NCBI GenBank assembly: GCA_027079365.1
Contig: JALWVW010000104.1
Coordinates: 1 to 6,681, forward strand
Length of the DNA stretch: 6,681 nucleotides
Direction: 5' to 3'
From: Campylobacteraceae bacterium
GTDB taxonomy: Bacteria > Campylobacterota > Campylobacteria > Campylobacterales > Sulfurovaceae
The position numbers and the translations under genes are program-made. Below, piece after piece: positions 1-5,929 of this stretch. Each line of letters starts with the position of its first letter. The first letter of the stretch is position 1. A model generated the notes under the pieces. That model was not told where the DNA came from. It did not search any database and saw only the letters and a program-made list of their open reading frames with translations.

Positions 1-299
1 TCATTGATCTCGCTATAGATAGGCTGTTGTCTTTTATCAAAAAATCCGATCTTGAAACGCTGTGTATGGATCTTGCCCAATCTCTCTCTGGAGACATTGA
101 TGTCACCCTTCTCCTCTGCCATGATCAACTTGGACTCGATCATTCTAGCCTGATAGAGCATCTCGAAGCGCATCGCAGCACTCATCATACTGGCATTGTT
201 TTGGTAAAAGAGGTAGCCGATGATCGCTAGCAACAAAAATACCGATGCCAGATAGAGTCCTAGAAACCGATACAGTGATCTCTTTTCATAGGTTGTTAA
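1..299 (-). CDS. Sensor histidine kinase, N-terminal part (runs off window)
   Basis: About 99 codons of a membrane sensor kinase are visible, read leftwards from about 299. The translation begins LTTYEKRSLYRFLG, continues into one hydrophobic segment (LYLASVFLLLAIIGYLFY), and then an extracytoplasmic stretch that includes AMRFEMLYQARM and ends KIGFFDKRQQPIYSEIN. One N-terminal membrane helix followed by a periplasmic sensor is the usual layout for a kinase partnered with an OmpR regulator; the catalytic HisKA and HATPase domains would lie left of base 1 and are not seen. It follows the response regulator gene directly and overlaps its end, so the two should be cotranscribed. The start is a problem: this frame is open up to a TAG at 327-329 but has no ATG, GTG or TTG before the membrane helix. 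The ATG at 287-289, overlapping the regulator's TGA, is in another frame and stops after nine codons. In-frame TTG (234-236) or ATG (186-188) starts would cut or remove the helix. The end given is where kinase-like sequence begins, not a proven start. Confidence 0.75.
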
Positions 300-942
300 G
301 CCGATAGCCTGATCCTTTGATGTTCTCTATCGCTTCCGCGCCCAGTGCTTTGCGAAGATTTTTGATATAGGTTCTGATCGTTGCGTAGGTGGGAGGGTTT
401 TCTCCTATCCATACATTCTCAATCAACTCGTCCAAGGAAACAATAACACCTTCTTTTTTCAGTAGATAAAGTAGAATTTGCACCTCTTTTTGCTTTAGTG
501 AGACAGTATGCTCTCCTTTTTGCAGTATTTGGTTCTGCGGATAAAAGCGAAATTCACCTACCTTCAGCTCTTTCTCGTGCCTCTTTGTCTGCAGTTGATG
601 CTCTATGCGGATACAGAGTTCTGCCAGTTCAAAAGGTTTTTTGAGGTAATCATTAGCCCCTAGTTCAAAGCCCTTTTGCAGACTCTTGATCCCAGAAAGC
701 GAGGTTATAAAGATCACAGGCGTGCTGTTTTTGATTCCCCTGAGATACTCCAACATCTCAAAACCATCAATCTCGGGCACATTGACATCTAGCAAGAGCA
801 TATCATACTGTCTGCCCATAGCAGCATCCAGCGCCTTGCCTCCGTCTAGAAAGGTATCGACCGCATAGCCCTGCTCTACGAGATACTCTTCGATGATCTC
901 CTGCAGGATAAGATCATCTTCCAAGAGTAACAATTTTGTCAT
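286..942 (-). CDS. OmpR-family response regulator
   Basis: This 218-residue DNA-binding response regulator has the usual OmpR/PhoB length. The receiver domain (about 1-118) has the acidic pocket E8-D9-D10, phospho-acceptor D52 in LLLDVNVPEIDG, T80 in VIFITS, and K102 in YLKKPF, so all phosphorylation residues are present. The C-terminal winged helix (about 126-218) has the KQKEVQILLYLL segment near 150-161, a likely recognition helix around ATIRTYIKNLRKAL, and the closing hairpin IKGSGYRL. It should be phosphorylated by the kinase encoded just downstream and bind DNA as a dimer. The start at 940-942 is well supported: the minus strand reads AAAGGAGGAGGTGC before the ATG, a strong ribosome binding site, and a TATAAT box lies about 33 bases upstream. 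The stop TGA (286-288) overlaps an ATG (287-289) as ATGA, a common coupling arrangement, yet that ATG is out of frame with the kinase. The signal sensed and the target genes cannot be told from sequence. Confidence 0.95.
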   Translation of the reverse strand: MTKLLLLEDDLILQEIIEEYLVEQGYAVDTFLDGGKALDAAMGRQYDMLLLDVNVPEIDGFEMLEYLRGIKNSTPVIFITSLSGIKSLQKGFELGANDYLKKPFELAELCIRIEHQLQTKRHEKELKVGEFRFYPQNQILQKGEHTVSLKQKEVQILLYLLKKEGVIVSLDELIENVWIGENPPTYATIRTYIKNLRKALGAEAIENIKGSGYRLNNL

Positions 943-957
943 GCACCTCCTCCTTTC
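943..957 (-). promoter_or_regulatory. Strong ribosome binding site of the response regulator
   Basis: On the minus strand this reads GAAAGGAGGAGGTGC just before the ATG at 942. It holds two overlapping AGGAGG matches, 3 and 6 bases from the start. It fixes the start of the response regulator gene. Confidence 0.85.
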
Positions 958-974
958 TAGCTTATTTGAATACC

Positions 975-980
975 ATTATA
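975..980 (-). promoter_or_regulatory. -10 box for the response regulator/kinase genes
   Basis: A perfect TATAAT on the minus strand. It predicts a transcript start near 968 and a leader of about 26 bases that carries the AGGAGG site. The -35 region 17 bases upstream (TGTTTG at 998-1003) is a poor match, as is usual in Campylobacterota, where the -10 box dominates. Its position between the AT-rich palindromes and the gene suggests those palindromes could be regulator sites. Confidence 0.6.
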
Positions 981-1002
981 CCCTATACTATGTGTACCAA
1001 AC

Positions 1003-1015
1003 ATGTATTATACAT
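1003..1015. repeat. Inverted repeat ATGTA-TTA-TACAT
   Basis: A perfect inverted repeat with 5-base arms and a 3-base centre in the divergent spacer between the response regulator and DUF4395-like genes. It lies just upstream of the regulator's -10 box, where a dimeric regulator could bind. The spacer is very AT-rich, so a chance palindrome is possible. Confidence 0.4.
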
Positions 1016-1034
1016 ATAATAATAATTTATTATA
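1015..1034. repeat. AT-only inverted repeat in divergent spacer
   Basis: Arms TATAATAA (1015-1022) and TTATTATA (1027-1034) pair perfectly around TAAT. The repeat abuts the 1003-1015 palindrome, so two dyads sit side by side midway between divergent genes. It also contains -10-like words on both strands. It could be an operator, promoter DNA or low-complexity sequence; sequence alone does not separate these. Confidence 0.35.
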
Positions 1035-1068
1035 CTTTATTAATGTTCGTTAATCTTTCCCATGCTAG

Positions 1069-1074
1069 GATACT
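1069..1074 (+). promoter_or_regulatory. Possible -10 box for the DUF4395-like gene
   Basis: GATACT, with a weak TTCGTT 17 bases upstream (1046-1051), would place the transcript start near 1081, just before the AAGGA site at 1091-1095. A second candidate, TATACT at 1031-1036, matches the consensus better but gives a longer leader. I cannot choose firmly between them. Confidence 0.35.
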
Positions 1075-1100
1075 AAAATAAAACAAACCAAAGGATATCC

Positions 1101-1949
1101 ATGTCATCTATTTTTTCATTCGGAGAGAAGATACCGGAATATGACTACAAAGTCATCAACGAACGGGAAGCCAGGGCCAGTGCCGGCATTATGTTTTTGC
1201 TGGGACTGCTCAGTCTCTTTTCTCTGTTTATGTTTAGGACACTTTTTTATGCAGAGATCTTCTCTATCACCTTTATCCTGGAATTTGCCATCCGTATCTT
1301 TGTCAACCCAAGGTACGCACCGTATATGGTGCTTGGCTCGCTCATCGTTTCTAATCAGGAGCCAGACTGGGTAGAGGCTAAGCCCAAGAAGTTTGCCTGG
1401 GTGCTGGGTCTGCTGCTTGGCTTTATTATGGCCTATTTTATCCTCTATGATATCATGACCCCCGCCAGACTGCTCACCTGTGTCATCTGCCTGATACTGC
1501 TCTACCTCGAATCTGTGTTTGGCATCTGCCTGGGCTGTATACTCTACCACAAACTCAACATCAAACTGGAAAACTGTCCAGGCGGCGTATGCGAAGTAGA
1601 GAAAAAGTACCCTACCCGGCGACTTAAACAAGGTATGATGACACTACTCTATCTGGTACTTTTCACTGGTCTCTACGGCACACTGAAAACCTATAAATAC
1701 GGTGGAAACACAACCATGCAGGCCATGAGTCAGGAGGAACGGGATCTAAAAGAGTTTGAATCAGATGAAGTGGACACAAGCACACAGACCACCATGGCTC
1801 ATCCAGTAAAAATAGCCGCAAACAGTCCTATTGTAAGCGAAAAATTGATACCAAGCAAAGAGAGTGACACTAAAGACTGCACACCCCCACAATGGGCGAT
1901 AGATATGGGACACAAAGAACTATGGAAAGAGCATCACGGATGCAAATAG
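1101..1949 (+). CDS. DUF4395-like membrane protein with Cys/His tail
   Basis: This 282-residue inner-membrane protein resembles the DUF4395 family, whose function is unknown. The N-terminal FGEKIPEYDYKVINEREARA followed by a hydrophobic run is the family's usual opening as I recall it. Likely membrane segments are near 27-46, 50-68, 98-117, 122-142 and 178-196. A CxxC pair (C143, C146, in GICLGCILYHKL) lies at the end of the fourth segment, followed by C159 and C164 (ENCPGGVCE); C127 and C130 lie within the membrane. These pairs suggest a redox or metal-binding role, which is inference. After the last helix comes a polar, Ser/Thr-rich linker (about 205-258) and then a compact tail with C260, P262, P263, W265, H271, W275, H278, H279 and C281, which looks like a small metal- or haem-binding motif. 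AAGGA lies five bases before the ATG. It is divergent from the response regulator and could be its target. Confidence 0.85.
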   Translation: MSSIFSFGEKIPEYDYKVINEREARASAGIMFLLGLLSLFSLFMFRTLFYAEIFSITFILEFAIRIFVNPRYAPYMVLGSLIVSNQEPDWVEAKPKKFAWVLGLLLGFIMAYFILYDIMTPARLLTCVICLILLYLESVFGICLGCILYHKLNIKLENCPGGVCEVEKKYPTRRLKQGMMTLLYLVLFTGLYGTLKTYKYGGNTTMQAMSQEERDLKEFESDEVDTSTQTTMAHPVKIAANSPIVSEKLIPSKESDTKDCTPPQWAIDMGHKELWKEHHGCK

Positions 1950-1963
1950 CCTTATGGCTATTT
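1944..1963. terminator. Bidirectional hairpin terminator shared by convergent genes
   Basis: AAATAGCC (1944-1951), loop TTAT, and GGCTATTT (1956-1963) form a perfect 8-base-pair stem. On the plus strand it ends in a TTTT run (1961-1964), with a further T-rich run at 1969-1973; on the minus strand it ends in TTT. The stem contains the last Lys codon and the TAG stop of both convergent genes (AAATAG on each strand). It is a plausible Rho-independent terminator for both, stronger for the plus-strand gene. Confidence 0.75.
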
Positions 1964-2740
1964 TAGCATTTTTCCATAAAGACTCTTGATGGTTCTTATC
2001 TCCAAAAAGATGCTGTCAGCCTTTTTGGAGATCAGTGTCGGAATCGTCACTTTGTGTTCATACATAAAAGTAAAAAACTGAAATGCATCCTCGGCATTGG
2101 CAATATGCATATTGATCTCATCCGTACTGCCTTCGTAGGCTTTTAGCTTTTTGATATTTTTAGAAAAATGTGCAATGGTCTTCTGCATATACTGATCATA
2201 TTCGGGTATATTGGTTCCCCAAAGTTTGAGTAGGTAGAGGTTGGAGATATAGAGAGGGTCACGGCATAGTCCGCCTGTCATGCCGACAGCTTTAAAACTT
2301 TTTTTTGCCAAGACCTTGGCCTTCCCCAATAGCTTGACCAATCTCTTGAAGTTATGGTAGAGTTTTAGTCCATTCTCCTTGCTTGGAGGCGCTTCAAGCA
2401 GCACTTTGCTCTCTCTCCACAATACTGCCGATTGATCTAAGTAAGCAATATGCTCTGTGTCTTTGATCCGTGCTCTGAAAAAGCTCTCTATATCCTTGAA
2501 GCGTGCATCATACCTAGGAATAGCTTCCTTAAGTGCCTGTTTCGGGTGCCGATAGGTGCTATGCAGCCCTACCATAAGGTAGGTTTTGAGGAGCTGTTGC
2601 GTCTGTGTTCGCTGGAGACAATTAATATAGAGTGCCTGCGACACAGTGACATCTTTTGCCAGCGGCTTGATCTCTATCCCCGAGACCGGCAGTACAATCC
2701 CCAACAGCAATATCCAAACTATTTTTGTTATAAACTGCAT
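1958..2740 (-). CDS. Exported helical protein, PilJ/NarX-like sensory fold
   Basis: This 260-residue protein opens with a Sec-type signal peptide (MQFITKIVWILLLGIVLPVSG, cleavage near residue 21) and has no other membrane segment, so it is probably periplasmic. The rest looks almost wholly helical. Two stretches resemble the signature of the NarX/PilJ N-terminal sensory domain (roughly AGRQRMLSQ followed by an YLLK-type helix): residues 38-54 (YINCLQRTQTQQLLKTYL) and 153-175 (including GGLCRDPLYISNLYLLKLWG). Each is followed by a helix ending in a pattern like ARFKDIESF or AHFSKNIKKL, which suggests an internal duplication. The match is by eye and key positions are altered, so a related but diverged fold is the safer claim. 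C41 and C159 fall at equivalent places in the two halves. GAGGAG lies seven bases before the start. It is divergent from the GGDEF-EAL gene and may feed a periplasmic signal to it, which is inference. An unrelated helical exported protein is the alternative. Confidence 0.75.
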   Translation of the reverse strand: MQFITKIVWILLLGIVLPVSGIEIKPLAKDVTVSQALYINCLQRTQTQQLLKTYLMVGLHSTYRHPKQALKEAIPRYDARFKDIESFFRARIKDTEHIAYLDQSAVLWRESKVLLEAPPSKENGLKLYHNFKRLVKLLGKAKVLAKKSFKAVGMTGGLCRDPLYISNLYLLKLWGTNIPEYDQYMQKTIAHFSKNIKKLKAYEGSTDEINMHIANAEDAFQFFTFMYEHKVTIPTLISKKADSIFLEIRTIKSLYGKMLK

Positions 2741-2794
2741 GTGTCACTCCTCTTTTCAGTAGAATATTTTAGAAAATAGTATCTGTTACCTTCT

Positions 2795-2850
2795 TAAAAA
2801 TATATAAATATACTAAATAATAAAATATTTTAAAAAATTATTAATATACT
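2795..2850. other. Extremely AT-rich divergent spacer
   Basis: This part of the spacer is nearly all A and T, with only two C/G bases. It includes the perfect 12-base palindrome TAAAATATTTTA at 2821-2832 and two copies of AATATACT. It lies between the divergent exported-protein and GGDEF-EAL genes. Such DNA is typical of promoter regions in this group and could bind nucleoid proteins. No open reading frame or RNA structure is apparent. Confidence 0.5.
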
Positions 2851-2910
2851 TGTCATTTCTTCTCAATAATAATGACCTGAAATGCTCTTCTCCTGTACCA
2901 ACTATTGGTC

Positions 2911-2916
2911 TACAAT
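2911..2916 (+). promoter_or_regulatory. -10 box for the GGDEF-EAL gene
   Basis: TACAAT, one mismatch from consensus, predicts a transcript start near 2923. The AGAGGG site (2932-2937) and the ATG at 2947 then fall in a leader of about 24 bases. The -35 region (TTCTCC, 2888-2893) is poor. This placement argues against the TTG at 2905, which would lie inside the promoter. Confidence 0.45.
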
Positions 2917-2946
2917 AGAGGAAATATTACAAGAGGGCGGAAAAAT

Positions 2947-4863
2947 ATGCTTGAAAATCTCCTGAGCAGCGGATTCTCTTTCAGAGAGGATGAATACGAG
3001 CTAAAAACAAAATATATACTTTTTAACAGTATGCTGGCGATACTTGGTGTTACGCTTGGCTTCATGGGAACACTTCGTATGCTGACACACTACTATACAC
3101 AAGGGATTATCGATTATGGGGCAACCCTCCTGAGTATACTGTTTATACTTTTTCTTAGAAAATTTGGAAAAGGGCACTATGTCCCTCTTGCTTATGCTAT
3201 GGCTATAAGTTCAGTAGGTGTAATTGTCTATTCCTATTATATCAGCAACGGAATTCTAAATATTAATGCATGGTTTACAGCACTTGTAATTCCTATATTC
3301 CTGATATTGGGGTATCGAGTTGCTATGTATATGGCAGTCTCTTTTATGGTGGTCATTGCTTTATTCAATATAAGCCTGACAGAGACAGATACGCTTAATA
3401 CCCTCTATGGCTATGTCCCACTATTTCTCAGCGTGCTTTTTCTACATATCTATGAAATACGCTTTCAGCAGTTTGCCAAATTACTCACTGATGCCAATAC
3501 CAATCTTGAAAAAAAGGTGAAAGAAAAGACACTAGAGAGAACCGAGGTATTGGAGAAGCAAAAAAATGCACTGCGTTATCAGGCACACCACGACTATCTT
3601 ACTGGGCTTCCCAACAGAGTATGGTTCCAAAAAAAAGTAAAAGAGATCACAGCAAAATCCAATATCTCCCGCAACAGTACAGCTATTTTGTTTATTGATC
3701 TTGACAATTTTAAAAATATTAATGACTCTTTTGGACATGATATCGGAGACAAAGTGATCAATATCACTGCATCCAGAATCAAAGGATGTATCAGAGGAGA
3801 TGACTTTTTGGCAAGATTTGGCGGAGATGAGTTTGTCATACTGATTGATAAGTTTGAAGGCAAAAATGATATCGAGTCTGCTGCATCCCATATCATTTCA
3901 TGCATCTCTGCCCCCATAGAAATAGAGAGAAAAAGCATGTTCGTTTCATGTAGCATTGGGGTCAGCCTTTATCCTGATGATACTGTCTCTCATCAGGACT
4001 TTATCAAGTATGCAGATACTGCCATGTACAAAGCAAAAGAGAGAGGAAGAAACAATTATCAATTCTATTCTACCGATATGACCGAGCTTGCCTTTGAGAA
4101 GATTTTAATGGAAACAAGTATGCGCTTTGCTTTGGAAAAAGAAGAATTCGTTGTACATTATCAACCTCAGATAGACTGCATAACAGAACAGATTATAGGT
4201 ATCGAAGCTCTTGTACGGTGGGACCATGAGAGCATGGGTCTCATCTCTCCTCAAACTTTTATCCCACTTGCAGAGGAGTCTGGTCTAATCATTGCATTGG
4301 ATCAATGGGTGATGAAAACAGGCATGACACAGCTCAAGACATGGTACGATAAGGGATATAATCCTGGTCGCCTCTCATTGAATCTTTCTGCAAAACAGTT
4401 GCAGGAAAAAACTTTTGTATCCACTGTCAAAAGTATGCTGAAGGAGACAGGATGTGAAGCGGAATGGATAGAGTTTGAGGTTACAGAAAGTAATATTATG
4501 CATAATATCCAAGAAGCAATCAACACACTCAATGCTATCAGAGACCTGGGCATTCATGTTGCCATAGATGATTTCGGTACAGGATACTCTTCGCTCTCTT
4601 ACCTTAAAAAGCTTCCAGTCAACAAACTGAAGATTGATCGCTCTTTTATTATCGATATCCCTGAAAACAAAGAAGATGCTGCCATCACCAATGCAATCAT
4701 TGCCATTGCAGACAGTCTCAATCTGACTGTGATTGCAGAAGGAGTAGAGACAAAACGACAAAAAAATTATCTTTTGGAAAATGGTTGCAACTATATACAG
4801 GGGTACCTTTATTATCGACCCATGCCTGCAGACCAGATAGAGAGAGTATTACAAAAAATCTAA
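2947..4863 (+). CDS. Membrane-anchored GGDEF-EAL cyclic-di-GMP enzyme
   Basis: This 638-residue protein should make cyclic-di-GMP from GTP and/or hydrolyse it to pGpG. Residues 1-170 carry about six membrane segments as an unassigned sensor (MASE-like in layout), followed by a charged coiled coil (about 180-210). The GGDEF domain (about 212-378) has FIDLDNFKNIND for metal and substrate, GGDEF at 292-296, and an inhibitory I-site RGDD (283-286) exactly five residues before it. The EAL domain (about 390-638) has EAL at 420-422, LNLSAKQL, EFEVTES, DDFGTGYSS (541-549), KLKIDRSF, VIAEGVE and QGYLYYRP, so every catalytic motif I know is present and both activities are possible. I chose the ATG at 2947 over a TTG at 2905 because AGAGGG precedes it by nine bases and the TTG has no ribosome site and overlaps the likely promoter. 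The coding sequence looks more AT-rich than the MoxR gene. The gene converges on the XRE gene with one base between stops. Confidence 0.95.
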   Translation: MLENLLSSGFSFREDEYELKTKYILFNSMLAILGVTLGFMGTLRMLTHYYTQGIIDYGATLLSILFILFLRKFGKGHYVPLAYAMAISSVGVIVYSYYISNGILNINAWFTALVIPIFLILGYRVAMYMAVSFMVVIALFNISLTETDTLNTLYGYVPLFLSVLFLHIYEIRFQQFAKLLTDANTNLEKKVKEKTLERTEVLEKQKNALRYQAHHDYLTGLPNRVWFQKKVKEITAKSNISRNSTAILFIDLDNFKNINDSFGHDIGDKVINITASRIKGCIRGDDFLARFGGDEFVILIDKFEGKNDIESAASHIISCISAPIEIERKSMFVSCSIGVSLYPDDTVSHQDFIKYADTAMYKAKERGRNNYQFYSTDMTELAFEKILMETSMRFALEKEEFVVHYQPQIDCITEQIIGIEALVRWDHESMGLISPQTFIPLAEESGLIIALDQWVMKTGMTQLKTWYDKGYNPGRLSLNLSAKQLQEKTFVSTVKSMLKETGCEAEWIEFEVTESNIMHNIQEAINTLNAIRDLGIHVAIDDFGTGYSSLSYLKKLPVNKLKIDRSFIIDIPENKEDAAITNAIIAIADSLNLTVIAEGVETKRQKNYLLENGCNYIQGYLYYRPMPADQIERVLQKI

Positions 4864-4864
4864 C

Positions 4865-5797
4865 CTAGTCTATGATACAGTCCTGTTTTGAGAGAATCAT
4901 CTTGATCGCTTTTGGCGTACCCAGGAAGGAGGACAGAGATGTTCTGTAAAACTGCACCTCTGTACCCTCACCTATAATATTGCTTTGGTAATACGGGATA
5001 CTGATACTTTCGATCAGCTTCTCCCCATCCTCCATCATCGTAGCAACACCCACCTCACTAATCGTTTTTTGATCCGCTATCAAATAGGCATAAAACCGTA
5101 CAAAGAGCATGGAGGCAGCTTTTTCATTGAGCGAAAAAAAGGAGAGAATATAGCTTGAACCCTCCTCTCCGTGCAAAGCAAAGTCTTCTTCTTTGAGGTC
5201 TTTTTCCATAAGTATGCCATCCATAATATGTGCAAAGACATCTGGCTTCAGCTTCAATACAAAGAGTAGTCCCATAATCTCCTCTCCATACTCGCAGACA
5301 AGAAAAGTACTTCCAGAAAGTAGTGCCCATCTTTTAAAATCATCCGGCTCTAACCCCGTGAGATCTTTATTGAAATTTTTATCGAGATAGGTATTCAGTC
5401 TGGTTATTTTATCTATCATAGCAAACTCTCTCAACTGATAGACAGTTAGGTCGTCAATGGACATCATGGAAGAAGGAAAATCCAAGACCAGCTTTTTGCT
5501 CTTGCTCTCAATAATAATATTACGCATCCCTGCTTCACAGATATTTTTTTCGATCTCCTCTTCTGAGTAGTCTCGAAAACAAGGAAATGCTTCCTTTGTG
5601 ATCTCTTGAAAATACTTGATGATACTGACCTGTTTTGGCAATCTTGGCTGGGTCACTCCCCTCTCCCATTTACTCAAAGTGGTCGTGTCCAGTCCCGAAA
5701 AACTTTCAAAATCAAAGAGGTACAGAGCATGCACCAACCCTTCTTGTGTATACGCATGGCTCACCCTACATACTTTTAGATACTCATTGAACCGCAT
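4865..5797 (-). CDS. XRE-type regulator with long unassigned C-terminal domain
   Basis: This 310-residue protein opens with a helix-turn-helix of the Cro/C1 type (about 4-64). YTQEGLVHAL forms the second helix, TTTLSKWERG the recognition helix, and the ending TQPRLP is typical. About nine extra residues (DFESFSGLD, 29-37) separate these two helices. The remaining residues (about 100-310) match no regulator domain I can name. The order of strands and helices there (FLVCEYGEEIMGLLFVLKLK, then SSYILSFFSLN, a helix, ISEVGVATMM, and finally VQFYRTSLSSFL) resembles a GNAT acyltransferase fold, but the Q/RxxGxG/A acetyl-CoA loop is missing, so it may be a ligand-sensing relic or something else. There is no membrane segment, so it should be cytoplasmic. 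GGAG lies five bases before the start (5803-5806). It is convergent with the GGDEF-EAL gene and divergent from the MoxR gene, which makes the MoxR promoter or its own promoter candidate targets. Confidence 0.85.
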   Translation of the reverse strand: MRFNEYLKVCRVSHAYTQEGLVHALYLFDFESFSGLDTTTLSKWERGVTQPRLPKQVSIIKYFQEITKEAFPCFRDYSEEEIEKNICEAGMRNIIIESKSKKLVLDFPSSMMSIDDLTVYQLREFAMIDKITRLNTYLDKNFNKDLTGLEPDDFKRWALLSGSTFLVCEYGEEIMGLLFVLKLKPDVFAHIMDGILMEKDLKEEDFALHGEEGSSYILSFFSLNEKAASMLFVRFYAYLIADQKTISEVGVATMMEDGEKLIESISIPYYQSNIIGEGTEVQFYRTSLSSFLGTPKAIKMILSKQDCIID

Positions 5798-5822
5798 AGC
5801 TTCTCCAAGAAAATAGTTTTTG

Positions 5823-5828
5823 AGTATA
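5823..5828 (-). promoter_or_regulatory. -10 box for the XRE regulator gene
   Basis: TATACT on the minus strand predicts a transcript start near 5816, about 19 bases before the start codon. The GGAG site at 5803-5806 falls inside that leader. There is no good -35 box. The CTTAAG palindrome at 5849-5854 lies just upstream. Confidence 0.45.
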
Positions 5829-5885
5829 TCAGAGTTATGCTTTTAATACTTAAGAACCATACAATCAGATATAGACAAATACTTC

Positions 5886-5893
5886 ATTATAAT
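5886..5893. promoter_or_regulatory. Symmetric ATTATAAT, -10 box on both strands
   Basis: This 8-base palindrome gives TATAAT on the plus strand (5888-5893) and on the minus strand (5886-5891). It could serve either divergent gene: a start near 5900 for MoxR, or a distal start for the XRE gene. The surrounding DNA is AT-rich, so one or both may be unused. Confidence 0.35.
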
Positions 5894-5917
5894 TAAAAGT
5901 TATTAAGTTTAACCTAC

Positions 5918-5923
5918 TATAAT
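5918..5923 (+). promoter_or_regulatory. -10 box next to the MoxR start codon
   Basis: A perfect TATAAT that ends six bases before the ATG at 5930. A transcript started seven bases downstream would begin at or beside that ATG, which implies a leaderless message. The -35 position (AAAAGT, 5895-5900) is poor. Confidence 0.45.
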
Positions 5924-5929
5924 GACATA

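Noticed and set aside
27..230. Plus-strand open frame of 67 codons
   Set aside because: It lies antisense to the kinase N-terminal region, has no ribosome site, and its translation resembles no protein; it is a shadow.
893..1081. Plus-strand open frame of 62 codons across the regulator start and the divergent spacer
   Set aside because: It overlaps a confident gene and promoter DNA, has no ribosome site, and its AT-rich translation (ILIIYY-type) is what random AT DNA gives.
1116..1631. Minus-strand open frame of 171 codons inside the DUF4395-like gene
   Set aside because: It is fully antisense to a gene with clear membrane segments, and its composition (many Lys, Gln, His) fits a shadow frame.
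2795..2850. Replication origin or attachment site in the AT-rich spacer
   Set aside because: There are no DnaA-box clusters, integrase gene or flanking direct repeats; AT-richness alone is expected for a promoter region in this group.
2905..2946. TTG start giving 14 extra residues on the GGDEF-EAL protein
   Set aside because: There is no ribosome site before it, the added residues (MVYNRGNITRGRKN) are unlike a sensor N-terminus, and the TACAAT promoter box lies inside this extension.
3532..3956. Minus-strand open frames of 119 and 120 codons inside the GGDEF region
   Set aside because: They overlap each other and the catalytic GGDEF domain, with no start signals; both are shadows.
4375..4761. 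Minus-strand open frame of 128 codons inside the EAL domain
   Set aside because: It is antisense to conserved catalytic motifs and has no ribosome site.
4864..4920. Possible terminator between the GGDEF-EAL and XRE genes
   Set aside because: I could pair only stems of about three bases here, too weak to call, although a T run follows on the minus strand.
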